Assembly: GCA_964451955.1 (NCBI GenBank)
Contig: CAYVKG010000010.1
Location: forward strand, 15,287-79,286
DNA length: 64,000 nt
Source of the DNA: JAPLNB01 sp964451955
GTDB lineage: Bacteria > Planctomycetota > Phycisphaerae > Tepidisphaerales > Tepidisphaeraceae
Direction of reading: 5' to 3'
This document shows positions 45,371-53,977 of this stretch, piece by piece. Within the stretch, counting starts at the first letter, position 1; the number at the start of each line of letters is the position of its first letter. The position numbers and the translations under genes are program-made. The notes below the pieces were generated by a model. It was not told the origin of the DNA and ran no database searches. It saw only the letters and a program-made list of their open reading frames with translations.

Positions 45371-45669
45371 GCACCTGCAACAACTGCCTGATGTTCCAAC
45401 TCCTAAGCCGGGCGGACCAAGCCACTGTCCGGTTCACGCTGCGCGACCAGAAGGAGGAGTTGGCGGACGAGTACGGGGAGTGCAAGGCGCTGCCCCAGTC
45501 GTCCTGCATGCGAACCATCACGCCAGCCACCAAGGAGGCTTGTGGCTGGTTCCTGTCTAAGGATTCCATTGTAGCACAAGGCGAGCTATCCAATGCCACC
45601 ACGCGAACGACAGACGATTCCGATCAAGCCCCAACCGGAACCGGAAGAGAAGCCCCAGATTCCGATTGA
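45367..45669 (+). CDS. Cys-rich hypothetical protein
   Basis: 100 residues, MSTCNNCLMFQLLSRADQAT, with further Cys at SSCMRTI and EACGWF. Together these could form a metal site. ATGA overlap with groES. The acidic/Thr tail overlaps the next gene. Function unknown. Confidence 0.55.
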   Translation: MSTCNNCLMFQLLSRADQATVRFTLRDQKEELADEYGECKALPQSSCMRTITPATKEACGWFLSKDSIVAQGELSNATTRTTDDSDQAPTGTGREAPDSD

Positions 45670-45844
45670 CCTACCCCGTGCTAACGAGGCGTGCATCGCC
45701 GCCGTCACAAGACGGTTCCGGGAGTGCGTGGCTGCCATGGAGAAGACTAGGGCATCCGGCACCGTCACCCTGTCCGCGGCGTTCGAGGATGGGACGTACA
45801 TCCGGCAAGCCAGAGTCATCATCGACGGCATGGAGCGGGTGTGA
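45593..45844 (+). CDS. Hypothetical protein
   Basis: 83 residues, MPPRERQTIPIKPQPEPEEK, a Pro-rich start then a helix (ACIAAVTRRFRECVAAMEK) and strands. Starts inside the upstream gene with a weak AAGG site. No family recognised. Confidence 0.5.
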   Translation: MPPRERQTIPIKPQPEPEEKPQIPIDLPRANEACIAAVTRRFRECVAAMEKTRASGTVTLSAAFEDGTYIRQARVIIDGMERV

Positions 45845-45847
45845 CCC

Positions 45848-46132
45848 ATGGACGGCCGGATCGTCACCATCAACGGCAAGCGATGGACTTGGCGATGGTG
45901 GCCATTCGGTAAGGCCGATAAGCATGCAGACTGCGACGGGCCGCACAAGCGGCGCAAGGAGATTCGGATTCGCAACTCGCTCAACCGTCCCGAGCGTCAA
46001 GCCAAGCTCATGGAGATCGCCATTCACGAGGCGCTCCATTGTGCCGACTGGAGTAAGGACGAGGAGTGGGTTGGGCAGGTAGCGGAGGACATCAGCCGAC
46101 TACTCTGGCGTTTGGGCTACCGACGACAATAG
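45848..46132 (+). CDS. Small HExxH metallopeptidase-like protein
   Basis: 94 residues. MEIAIHEALHCADWSKDEEW contains HEALH, the zinc-binding HExxH of many metallopeptidases, followed by an acidic helix that could supply the third ligand. A basic first half (KRRKEIRIRNSLN) is consistent with a compact SprT-like or Zn-protease domain. Catalysis is inferred. Confidence 0.65.
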   Translation: MDGRIVTINGKRWTWRWWPFGKADKHADCDGPHKRRKEIRIRNSLNRPERQAKLMEIAIHEALHCADWSKDEEWVGQVAEDISRLLWRLGYRRQ

Positions 46133-46140
46133 GAGGAGTT

Positions 46141-47052
46141 ATGGCTAAGAGGTCAAAGGCGGTCAACAACCTGATCGTCATCTCGGATACCCACTGTGGC
46201 GACCAAGCCGGACTGTGCCCACCTGACGGCGTGATGCTAGACGGGGGCGGTGAGTATCATCCGTCAGCCTTTCAGTGCGGCATGTGGGAGTGGTGGGAGG
46301 AGTTCTGGGGTGAGTGGGTTCCCCGTGTCACGCAGGGAGAACCGTTTGCAGTTGCCATCAATGGCGATGCCATGGACGGACGGCATCACGGGGCGGTTCA
46401 CCAAGTCAGCCAGAACCTCGCCGACCAACAGCGGATCGCAATCGAGGTGCTCAAGCCGATCGCCGCACAATGCGAGGGCAGGCTATACCTCATTCGAGGC
46501 ACCGAGGCACACACCGGACAGAGTAGCGAGAACGAGGAAAACCTCGCCGTGGCGCTGAGTGCCATCCCCGACCAAGAGGGCAGGCACGCCCGCAACGAAC
46601 TCTGGATTCGTGTCGGACGCGCCCTCTGCCATCTAATGCACCACATCGGAACCACGTCGTCCAGCGCCCACGAGGCAAGTGCGGTGAACGCCGAACTGGC
46701 GGCGGAGTACGTCGAATCCGCCCGATGGGGAGGAGAACCGCCGGATTTTGTTGTACGATCCCACAGACACCGCTGCATTGTTGTTGACTTCGACGGCTAC
46801 AAGGGTTATGCTGCCGGCATCGTCACGCCAGGGTGGCAAGGAAAGACACCGTTCAGCTACAAGATCGCCGGCGGAAGGATCACCCAGCCGCAGTTTGGGG
46901 GAATTCTGATCCGGCAGGGCGACGAGGAGTTTTACTACCGCAGGTATGTTCGGTCGATTCCGAGGCCGAAGGAGGAGGTATGTCAGGTCCAACCTACGAG
47001 CAGTGGATCGCCATGCTCGAATCCTCGAACGCGCCAAGCGAAGACGCAATGA
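46141..47052 (+). CDS. Phage metallophosphoesterase
   Basis: 303 residues. LIVISDTHCGDQAGL, AINGDAMDG, RGTEAHTG, HHIGTT and RSHRHRCI give the metallophosphoesterase ligands, with GTEAH in place of the usual GNHD. This variant is typical of phage members and is distinct from the 10184 gene. AGGAGGAG precedes the ATG. Confidence 0.8.
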   Translation: MAKRSKAVNNLIVISDTHCGDQAGLCPPDGVMLDGGGEYHPSAFQCGMWEWWEEFWGEWVPRVTQGEPFAVAINGDAMDGRHHGAVHQVSQNLADQQRIAIEVLKPIAAQCEGRLYLIRGTEAHTGQSSENEENLAVALSAIPDQEGRHARNELWIRVGRALCHLMHHIGTTSSSAHEASAVNAELAAEYVESARWGGEPPDFVVRSHRHRCIVVDFDGYKGYAAGIVTPGWQGKTPFSYKIAGGRITQPQFGGILIRQGDEEFYYRRYVRSIPRPKEEVCQVQPTSSGSPCSNPRTRQAKTQ

Positions 47053-47237
47053 CGCTGGTGGCGTGGAGCGGCAAGCTATCCAGAAGCCGCGAGCGAACTT
47101 CCGCGTGGATTCGCGATGGGCTTCGAGAGGGCTGGATGGAGCGAGCCACCATAATGATCGACACCATCACCGGACAGCCGCGAAAGGGAATCGGCTTCCG
47201 CGTGGTAAGACGGGAGGGGAAGCATGCGAAGCGGTGA
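46980..47237 (+). CDS. Small protein with helix-turn-helix-like core
   Basis: 85 residues, MSGPTYEQWIAMLESSNAPS, then TLVAWSGKLSRSRERTSAWI, which resembles a short winged helix, and a basic end. GGAGGAGG precedes the ATG. Overlaps the metallophosphoesterase end by 73 bases. No specific family. Confidence 0.5.
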   Translation: MSGPTYEQWIAMLESSNAPSEDAMTLVAWSGKLSRSRERTSAWIRDGLREGWMERATIMIDTITGQPRKGIGFRVVRREGKHAKR

Positions 47238-47757
47238 CTGGATTCAGACATTCACTGGGATTGCGTTCTATCCGATGGACCCGAGACCGGAAGATATTGA
47301 CATCCGGGACATCGCCCACGCCCTATCCATGATGTGCAGGTTCACTGGGCACATCCGGGAATTCTACTCCGTTGCGACCCACAGCGTCTTGTGCTCGCGA
47401 ATCGTTCCCGAGTCGGACGCCATGTGGGGACTCCTCCACGACGCATCCGAGGCGTACATCGCCGATATCGCAAGACCCGTCAAGCCGTATTTGACCAACT
47501 ACAAAACCGTGGAAAGCAAGATCATGAAGGCTGTGGCGGAACGATTCAGCCTTCCGTGGCCCATGCCGGAATCAATCCACGCAGCCGATGACGTTTTGGT
47601 TTGCACCGAGCGAAGAGACCTGATGGGCAGCGGCCCCGAGTGGGGTTCGTGGTGCGACAACGTCACACTCTTGGATTATCCGGTGGAGTGCGAATCTCCA
47701 CTGGTGGCAAAAACGCGATTCCTAGATCGCTTTCTGGCTTTACAACGGAGGAGGTAG
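47224..47757 (+). CDS. HD-domain phosphohydrolase (YfbR-like)
   Basis: 177 residues. YSVATHSVLCSRIV, WGLLHDASEAYIADI and the C-terminal DDVLVCTERRDLM give the H...HD...D metal set. These enzymes remove phosphate from deoxynucleotides, which would help phage nucleotide supply. RPVKPYLTNYK is also typical. GGGAAGC precedes the ATG. Confidence 0.8.
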   Translation: MRSGDWIQTFTGIAFYPMDPRPEDIDIRDIAHALSMMCRFTGHIREFYSVATHSVLCSRIVPESDAMWGLLHDASEAYIADIARPVKPYLTNYKTVESKIMKAVAERFSLPWPMPESIHAADDVLVCTERRDLMGSGPEWGSWCDNVTLLDYPVECESPLVAKTRFLDRFLALQRRR

Positions 47758-47758
47758 C

Positions 47759-48100
47759 GTGAACACAAGCCTGAAGCAGAAAATCGACAAGTGGCCCGAA
47801 TTTATCGCGGCTTGCAAGTCGCAGTGGGAGTGCGGAGGAACCCGGTACGCCCTCACCGACGAAAAGGAATTCACGGACTTGGTTTGCGAGGCGGCCGGAA
47901 ACTCCTGGATCGCCGGGACGATCATCAAGTATTGCGGGGAGATCATCAATCTCCGCAAGTTCAATGAGCCCATCCCGGAGGTGGACTTCTTCAAGATCGC
48001 CGTGTACGCCTTCATCTGGTGGTTGAAGGAGCAAGAGAACCTAACCAACCGAGACAAGGGTGAGGAGTTCTCGACGGAGGAGTCGCATGAAACGAAGTGA
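47759..48100 (+). CDS. Hypothetical protein
   Basis: 113 residues from GTG with GGAGGAGG upstream. MNTSLKQKIDKWPEFIAACK; contains KSQWECGGTRYALTDEKEFT and an aromatic helix (FKIAVYAFIWWLKEQEN). No family recognised; 14-base overlap with the beta-helix gene. Confidence 0.55.
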   Translation: MNTSLKQKIDKWPEFIAACKSQWECGGTRYALTDEKEFTDLVCEAAGNSWIAGTIIKYCGEIINLRKFNEPIPEVDFFKIAVYAFIWWLKEQENLTNRDKGEEFSTEESHETK

Positions 48101-49040
48101 ACTCAACACCATTTCCGAGAGACTCCGTGGGTTCGCGCCTGGCATGGGCGCAACCGCCGACGAAATCACTGAGGCGTGGTCTGAGTGCGGACCATCCTGG
48201 ATGTGGTCATATCGCTGGTCTCACTCAGTTACCGTGCAGTCGGACGAAACCATCCACCACGCCGTCAGCCGCCTTGCATCCACTCCCAAAACTCCATTTA
48301 CCGCGATGTACCGCGGTGCCGTCCTGATTCCCAATGGCATCTATCCGCTGGATTCCGAACTCGACCTCGGATTGACCCCCTATGTCGATCTGATCGGGGA
48401 ATCCTGGGAGAACACACACCTCATCCGGGATGGACAGGACACACACGCCGTCATCTGGTGCCGAGGCAATGACTGCATCATCGCCAACATGACGATCGAG
48501 CGGACGGGCATGGCGACTGGATGCCCCGGACTTGGAACGAGGTTCGCCGTCCACTCCAACACGCCCGGACCCAAGACCCAGATTTTCGCCAACCTCCGCT
48601 GCATCAGTCAGGACGATTCACAGGGCATGGGAATCGGTGCAGCCTACGGCGACCACATCCTGCTATCCAACGTCCAGAGCGACAGGGGATTCTTTCTGCA
48701 CAACGGGGACAATCGCCGCGAGAACTGGGAGAACGGACGACCACTGCCAGAACCCGGCCGACCGGCGATGATGAAACTCCTGAACTGCACATCTGGAGGT
48801 GATCCGTCTGGACCGTGGGGTATCCGATACTGGAACATCGGCTCGTTCGTCCGCGACCGGCTGACCATCTGTGGCGGCAGGCACCACGGTTCGATATACG
48901 GACTTCGAGTGGTTGACTTCGGCCCTCCGTACCAAGGGGACTCCGAAACCGTAGTGGAGATCGGAGGGGCGTTGTTCGACGGGCGGGCCGCCAACGTCGA
49001 TGTCACCGGGCGGACTGAGGTGGTGCAACTGGAGGAGTGA
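48087..49040 (+). CDS. Right-handed beta-helix protein (pectate-lyase-like)
   Basis: 317 residues. ETIHHAVSRLASTPKTPFTA, then GIYPLDSELDLG, and repeated short strands (NDCIIANMTIERTGMATG, GDHILLSNVQSDRGFF) fit pectate-lyase/beta-helix folds used in phage tail spikes or glycan-binding proteins. ENTHLIRDG and other turns support it. No catalytic set identified. Its setting among glycosyltransferases suggests glycan recognition. Confidence 0.6.
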   Translation: MKRSELNTISERLRGFAPGMGATADEITEAWSECGPSWMWSYRWSHSVTVQSDETIHHAVSRLASTPKTPFTAMYRGAVLIPNGIYPLDSELDLGLTPYVDLIGESWENTHLIRDGQDTHAVIWCRGNDCIIANMTIERTGMATGCPGLGTRFAVHSNTPGPKTQIFANLRCISQDDSQGMGIGAAYGDHILLSNVQSDRGFFLHNGDNRRENWENGRPLPEPGRPAMMKLLNCTSGGDPSGPWGIRYWNIGSFVRDRLTICGGRHHGSIYGLRVVDFGPPYQGDSETVVEIGGALFDGRAANVDVTGRTEVVQLEE

Positions 49041-50332
49041 TGGCCAGGATTCTTCTCGTCAATCCGCCTTTCTACCGACTGCTCGGAAGCCACTACAACG
49101 GCCTGAGCCTAGGGCTAGCGTACATCGCCTCGTCACTGGAGGCCGCCGGGCATGAGGCGTGGATACTCAACGCCGACTTCGTGGACAAGCCGACGTACAA
49201 GACCCTCCACCAAATCTTCGAGACGTTCAGGGGGTTCGACGAGGCACCCATCGCCCAATGCGTCGAGGACATCCTCGACTTCCAACCGGATGTCGTTGGG
49301 TACTCCTGCTACACCGCCACGGTTCCCGTCATTCAGAAGATCACGTCCGCCATCCGGCAGGCCGACAAACTCATCACGCAGATCGTCGGTGGCCCGCACG
49401 TCACCCTCGACGACAAAGCGAGCGAGCGGTTCCCGCAAGCCGATTACGTCGTTCAGGGGGAGGGCGAGCATGTCATGCAGCATGTCGCCGACCACGAACC
49501 CATGTCGCGGACGATCCATGCGGCCCGCATCCGGGAACTCGACGCGCTGCCATTCCCAATGCGCCGATCGTTCTGGAAAAGCACTGGCAGGGACGTGGCG
49601 TACCTTTCCACCGCCCGCGGCTGCCCGTTTCGTTGCTCGTACTGTGGTTCCCCAGCCATCTGGCCGAGGGTTCACGCCCGTTCGCCCGAGAACGTCATTG
49701 AGGAGATCCACACCATCCCGCGTGAATGCACGGATTCGTCGGTGGTTGGTTCGGAGCTTGCCATCGCCGACAACTCCTGCCTCTACATCATCGACGACAC
49801 TTTCACGTTCAACGAGCGGCGGGCGATCCAGATCATGCGTGGCATCAACCGCCTATGGAAATGCGAGGCACGGGCCGACACCATCACTGAGGCGATTGCA
49901 ACCGAAATGGCTGCCTCGGGTTGTGCTCGCGTCAAGATGGGTGTAGAATCAGGAAGCCCCAGCATCCTCAAGGCGATCAACAAGGGCGAAACCCTGGAGG
50001 ACATGCGTGGTGCCGTCGAACGACTCCACCGGCATGGCGTCAAGGTAACCGTCTACCTGATGGCAGGGTTCCCCGGTGAGACGGACGACGACCTGCGGCA
50101 GACTATCCGGTTCGCCCGGGAGCTTCAGGCAGACTACTACTCAATCTCCATGGTGGCACCGTACTTCGGAACCAAACTGTACCACGACGCCGTGGCGGCT
50201 GGCGTGCCCGTGGACAAAGCCCCATGGCAAGTGTTCTTCCACCACAACGACTCGCTGCTCCTTAACCCCAACCTATCCAGGGAACTCATCGAGGAACTCT
50301 GGAGCTTGTGCGACGTGAGGAACTACGTATGA
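49040..50332 (+). CDS. B12-binding-domain radical SAM protein
   Basis: 430 residues. Residues ~1-150 resemble the cobalamin-binding domain of BchE/methyltransferase-type proteins (ILLVNPPFYRL, VVGYSCYTATVP, IVGGPHVTLDD). CPFRCSYCGSPAIWP gives the CxxxCxxC cluster site, and RVKMGVESGSPSILKAINKG then YLMAGFPGETDDDL complete the SAM core. Such enzymes often methylate or rearrange inactivated carbons. GGAGGAG precedes the ATG at 49040; GTG 49037 is less likely. Confidence 0.85.
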   Translation: MARILLVNPPFYRLLGSHYNGLSLGLAYIASSLEAAGHEAWILNADFVDKPTYKTLHQIFETFRGFDEAPIAQCVEDILDFQPDVVGYSCYTATVPVIQKITSAIRQADKLITQIVGGPHVTLDDKASERFPQADYVVQGEGEHVMQHVADHEPMSRTIHAARIRELDALPFPMRRSFWKSTGRDVAYLSTARGCPFRCSYCGSPAIWPRVHARSPENVIEEIHTIPRECTDSSVVGSELAIADNSCLYIIDDTFTFNERRAIQIMRGINRLWKCEARADTITEAIATEMAASGCARVKMGVESGSPSILKAINKGETLEDMRGAVERLHRHGVKVTVYLMAGFPGETDDDLRQTIRFARELQADYYSISMVAPYFGTKLYHDAVAAGVPVDKAPWQVFFHHNDSLLLNPNLSRELIEELWSLCDVRNYV

Positions 50333-50541
50333 CTGTAGGTGAATTCATTTTACAAATCCAGGAGTGGCGAGAATCGGGGTATGATGTGGATGCCATGACG
50401 CTTTCCGTTCACGCATTTGGGGGCATGAGACAATCCAAGGCTATAGAGAAAGCGACCATAGGTTTCGATTGGGACGCTGGCAAGATTGTCCTCCATTCCA
50501 TTCACACACTCCAAATCATGCCACCCAGGGCTAAAAAATGA
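50329..50541 (+). CDS. Hypothetical protein
   Basis: 70 residues, MTVGEFILQIQEWRESGYDV. ATGA overlaps on both sides, so coupled to the radical SAM and GT92 genes. Small alpha/beta domain; no family recognised. Confidence 0.55.
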   Translation: MTVGEFILQIQEWRESGYDVDAMTLSVHAFGGMRQSKAIEKATIGFDWDAGKIVLHSIHTLQIMPPRAKK

Positions 50542-51371
50542 TCCCACTTGCCATCTGCGCCTGCGTCAAAAACGAAGCCCCATACCTGGAGGAATGGCTG
50601 GCGTTCCATCGGTTGGTTGGGGTGTCGCAGTTTTTCATCTACGACGACGGCAGTACGGACGAGACACGCGAACTACTCGCGAGGCATGGCGATGTGGCGA
50701 TGCCGTGCGGCGCATGGAATATCTCATGCCACAACGGCGACACAAATCCCGCTGGCTGGCACAAGGCAAGCCAGTGCCGTGCCTTCGAGCACTTTTCCAT
50801 GTCCTGGAGATTCACGGAGCCGGGAAGCATCTGGGTCGCCTTCATCGACCCCGATGAATTCCTGTTCCACACCAAGCATGATCACCTGCCGACATTCCTG
50901 GAGGACTTCGAGGGCTATCCAGCGGTGGTTGCCAACTGGGTGGTGTTCGGGTCGAACGGGCACAAGACGCGCCCGCCGCTCACCACCGAGGCGTACACAC
51001 GGCGGGCGATCCCCGGAGAACCCGAGCCCTACGGCCGACACGTCAAGTCCATCGTCAACATGCGGTTCAAACCCAAGTGGGGAACCAACGGCTCCCACTG
51101 CCCGGTGTTCGATCCGCCGCACGTCGCCGTCACCCAGCACTTCAAACCAAATCCTTGGTCGATGACACCCGAGGCATGTATTGACGGACTGAGAGTAAAC
51201 CACTATTATCACAGGTCAGAGGAAGAGGCGAAGGCGAAACTGACGAAGGGTTATGACCAATTTCCCGGCTACCCTGGAGTCGATCGCCTGCAAGCCCACG
51301 AGCGGAACGAGGCGGAGGACTGTGAAATCTTTCGGTTCCTACCCAGGTTGAAGGAGGAGTTGGCAAGATGA
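50538..51371 (+). CDS. GT92-like glycosyltransferase
   Basis: 277 residues. ICACVKNEAPYLEEWLAFHR is the family start, FIYDDGSTDETRE the following loop, and WVAFIDPDEFLF the DxD-like metal site. HFKPNPWSM and RVNHYYHRSEEEAKAKLTKG complete the GT92 pattern. It transfers a sugar from a nucleotide donor, likely in the cytoplasm; acceptor unknown. Confidence 0.85.
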   Translation: MIPLAICACVKNEAPYLEEWLAFHRLVGVSQFFIYDDGSTDETRELLARHGDVAMPCGAWNISCHNGDTNPAGWHKASQCRAFEHFSMSWRFTEPGSIWVAFIDPDEFLFHTKHDHLPTFLEDFEGYPAVVANWVVFGSNGHKTRPPLTTEAYTRRAIPGEPEPYGRHVKSIVNMRFKPKWGTNGSHCPVFDPPHVAVTQHFKPNPWSMTPEACIDGLRVNHYYHRSEEEAKAKLTKGYDQFPGYPGVDRLQAHERNEAEDCEIFRFLPRLKEELAR

Positions 51372-51541
51372 AAACCGTACTCAAGCGTGCCCTCGGTGTG
51401 ATCCTGTTGGCACCCATAGTCGTACTGATTATTGGCGCTGCCGTATCTATGCATCAAACAGACCCATTGTTCCTGCCCGCAAGCGCCATCACAATCGCGA
51501 TCCTTCTCAGCACCATCGTGGGTGCATCCCTCCTGGATTGA
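51368..51541 (+). CDS. Small membrane protein
   Basis: 57 residues with two membrane segments: RALGVILLAPIVVLIIGAA and PASAITIAILLSTIVGASLL. ATGA overlap with the GT92 gene. Its neighbour at 51545 is also a two-segment membrane protein, so the two may act together. Confidence 0.6.
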   Translation: MKTVLKRALGVILLAPIVVLIIGAAVSMHQTDPLFLPASAITIAILLSTIVGASLLD

Positions 51542-51544
51542 AAG

Positions 51545-51730
51545 ATGAAACGCGACGTTATCGGATGTTTCTGTCTACTGCCCGCCGTCCTCGCCCTAAT
51601 CGTGGGTGTCGTGCTCGGCATCATCTACAAGCCGTGGGACGTGTTGGCGCTGGTAACGAGTGCGTTCCTAATGCTGCTCGGAGTGCTGGGAGTATCCATG
51701 ATGTCCAAGAGGGAGAACCGCCCATGGTGA
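51545..51730 (+). CDS. Small membrane protein
   Basis: 61 residues, MKRDVIGCFCLLPAVLALIV, with two hydrophobic stretches separated by YKPWD. A pair with the 51368 gene; small two-span proteins beside glycosyltransferases could be anchors or lipid-carrier helpers. Confidence 0.6.
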   Translation: MKRDVIGCFCLLPAVLALIVGVVLGIIYKPWDVLALVTSAFLMLLGVLGVSMMSKRENRPW

Positions 51731-52545
51731 GGCTGTCGCCAAACTACCTATTCCTGAACTACACCTCGACTTGCAACTCCCGTTGTACTACCTGTGATCT
51801 CTGGCGACAAGAGGGCATCACCCTGCCCGTCGATGTGTTCAAGCGGGCCGGCCGTTTCCTCGACCCCGTGAACCTTGCCTCCGTCCTGTTGTGCGGCGGG
51901 GAGCCGCTGCTGCCCGATTCCGCTGTGGACATGGCGGTGGCGATCAATGAGTTCAAGCCGGGGGTGGCGATCCCGATGGCGACCAACGCCCTCATGCCAC
52001 GCGTCTACGCCTCCAAGGTAATGGCGATGCAGGCGGCCGGTTGCAAGCCAAGCATCTACATCTCGCTCAACGGGCGCCCCGATACGCACGACAAGACACG
52101 AGGCATGATCGGCAGCTACGACAGGTGCATTCAGTTCGCCGCCCTGATTAAGCCCACCGGGGCGCTCCGGGCATTCAACATCCTGATGATCCCCGGCGTC
52201 ACCACCAACGCCGACGTGAACCATGCTCAAAGCGTTGCTCACCAGTTCGGCGTCTGGCTGGCAAGCTCGCCCATCATGCGAACGTCCCCATGGTTCGGCA
52301 AGGAAGACGATGGGCAGACCATCCCACGCTTTGACTGCCACGTACCCAACGTCCTCGTCATCATGCCCAGCGGGGATATCGTGCCCTGCCATGAGCCACG
52401 CCCTGAGTTGACGTTCGGGAACCTGAGAGACGAATGCTTCGACGAGGTGGTGGTTCAGCATCACCTGGAGGTTATCAAGTCCGGCGGCTGCCAGCCGTGC
52501 GGCATCTGCTCGAATGCGTTTACTGAGGGAGCCATCTGTTACTAG
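51724..52545 (+). CDS. Radical SAM enzyme with SPASM-like end
   Basis: 273 residues from ATG 51724. TSTCNSRCTTCDLW gives CxxxCxxC; LCGGEPLLP is the GGE strand; a C-terminal set (FDCHVPN, PCHEPRPE, CQPCGICSN) resembles SPASM/twitch auxiliary clusters, with FGNLRDECFDEV typical after them. Members modify peptides, sugars or cofactors. Overlaps the upstream membrane protein by 7 bases. Confidence 0.85.
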   Translation: MVRLSPNYLFLNYTSTCNSRCTTCDLWRQEGITLPVDVFKRAGRFLDPVNLASVLLCGGEPLLPDSAVDMAVAINEFKPGVAIPMATNALMPRVYASKVMAMQAAGCKPSIYISLNGRPDTHDKTRGMIGSYDRCIQFAALIKPTGALRAFNILMIPGVTTNADVNHAQSVAHQFGVWLASSPIMRTSPWFGKEDDGQTIPRFDCHVPNVLVIMPSGDIVPCHEPRPELTFGNLRDECFDEVVVQHHLEVIKSGGCQPCGICSNAFTEGAICY

Positions 52546-52557
52546 GAGACTCCACAA

Positions 52558-53124
52558 ATGACCGACCCGAAAGTTCGTGAAGACCTCGCCAACCTACTAA
52601 ATGACCTCGGACTCACCGGCCTAGCCGTCGAGATCGGCGTTCACCGGGGCGAATTCTCCTGCCCGTTCCTCGATCGCTGGAAAGGCGATGCCCTGTACCT
52701 TGTGGACCCGTGGAGGACGCTTGACGAGTACACCGATCCCATCAACCAGGGGGATCGGGCCGCAGACCTATTCGCCTGCATGGAGGCGATCAAGCCTCAC
52801 GCCGGCAGGTTCAGCGTCTGGGAAATGGATTCCGTCGATGCCTGTCGCCGGTTCCTTGACGAGACGTTTGATTTTGTGTATATTGACGCTAACCACGAGG
52901 AGGCGTTCGTCCGCCAAGACCTCTCCATCTGGTGGCCAAAAGTCAAGCCGGGTGGCATCATGGCGGGTCACGACTACCTCTCGACGGTGACATGGCCGGG
53001 AGTACAGGCGGCATGGAACGAGTTCTGCAACGCCGCCGGACTCATCCCGAAGCTCACGTGGGAAACCGGCGGAAGCGTCTGGGTTCGCAAACCGGAGGAG
53101 GAACTATGTCCGACATTAGCTTAA
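52558..53124 (+). CDS. Class I SAM-dependent methyltransferase
   Basis: 188 residues. LAVEIGVHRGEFSCPFLDRW is the SAM-binding loop; DFVYIDANHEEAFVRQDLSI and VKPGGIMAGHDYLST are characteristic of the small glycan-type methyltransferases (Methyltransf_24-like). Probably methylates a sugar, fitting its glycosyltransferase neighbours. GGAGACTCC precedes the ATG. Confidence 0.8.
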   Translation: MTDPKVREDLANLLNDLGLTGLAVEIGVHRGEFSCPFLDRWKGDALYLVDPWRTLDEYTDPINQGDRAADLFACMEAIKPHAGRFSVWEMDSVDACRRFLDETFDFVYIDANHEEAFVRQDLSIWWPKVKPGGIMAGHDYLSTVTWPGVQAAWNEFCNAAGLIPKLTWETGGSVWVRKPEEELCPTLA

Positions 53125-53321
53125 GCGGCGAAGCCCTGGAGGCCGTCCTTGTCGATGCCCGCCGTTGGCGGAACTTCCGTGCATTTGCAGGGCAACTCGG
53201 CGGGGAGTGGAAGTTTGAATTCGACGGGGACACCTACATCTGGCAGATGGGGGCAGACATCCTGGACCGTGGCGCCGACACAATCATCGAAACGATCCGT
53301 GATGGAGATGACGACGAATGA
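53106..53321 (+). CDS. Hypothetical protein
   Basis: 71 residues, MSDISLSGEALEAVLVDARR. GGAGGA precedes the ATG. Small alpha/beta, acidic end. It overlaps both neighbours. No family recognised. Confidence 0.5.
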   Translation: MSDISLSGEALEAVLVDARRWRNFRAFAGQLGGEWKFEFDGDTYIWQMGADILDRGADTIIETIRDGDDDE

Positions 53322-53977
53322 GATTCGCCACCGCAATCCTGACTGCCCCGCGTCCCAAGTCCACACTCGGACGCACTGTGGAGTCCGTTGTCGCTGCCGG
53401 GTTCACTGGGTTCACCATTTACGATGGCAGCCCACCGCCGGGACACAAGCCGTCACCCAAGTGGTGTACGTCGGCGTACATCCGAATCTTCAGCATCTTC
53501 CTCAACCACAGCGACTCCATGAAGCCCATGGATGGGCTGCTCGTATTCGAGGATGATGTCGTCTGCTGCAAGGGACTGGACGACTATCTGAACGAGGCGG
53601 CATGGCCGGAAGACAAACGCAAGATCGCCATGGTGTCGCCGTACTGCCCAACCGCATACAGCAACTACGCCACATTCCCGAAGTGGCACCGCGAGGATCA
53701 GAGAACGACCCTCGCGGGCACACAGGCGTTCATTTACACCCGTGCCGCCATGGAACTATTCGCCGCCAACCTGAACCCGGAAATCAACGATGGAGTGGAT
53801 TTGCAGATGGGACACCTAGCCAAAGAGGCAGGACTCCACATCTGGTACCACGTGCCGTCGCTGGTTCAGCACGTCGGCATCCGAAACAGCGCTGTTGGTT
53901 TCTTGGACGATCTTGGCACGATCTACTCTGCCGAGACGTTCGTGGGCGAGGATTTTAGCGCGGAGGTGATCCGGTGA
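53318..53977 (+). CDS. GT-A-like glycosyltransferase (GT25-type layout)
   Basis: 219 residues. RTVESVVAAGFTGFTIYDGS is a nucleotide-binding start and LLVFEDDVVCCKGLDDYLNE the acidic metal site, as in GT25/lipooligosaccharide-type enzymes. GTQAFIYTRAAMELF and the acidic DGVDLQMGHL follow. Overlaps by ATGA and GTGA with both neighbours. Confidence 0.7.
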   Translation: MRFATAILTAPRPKSTLGRTVESVVAAGFTGFTIYDGSPPPGHKPSPKWCTSAYIRIFSIFLNHSDSMKPMDGLLVFEDDVVCCKGLDDYLNEAAWPEDKRKIAMVSPYCPTAYSNYATFPKWHREDQRTTLAGTQAFIYTRAAMELFAANLNPEINDGVDLQMGHLAKEAGLHIWYHVPSLVQHVGIRNSAVGFLDDLGTIYSAETFVGEDFSAEVIR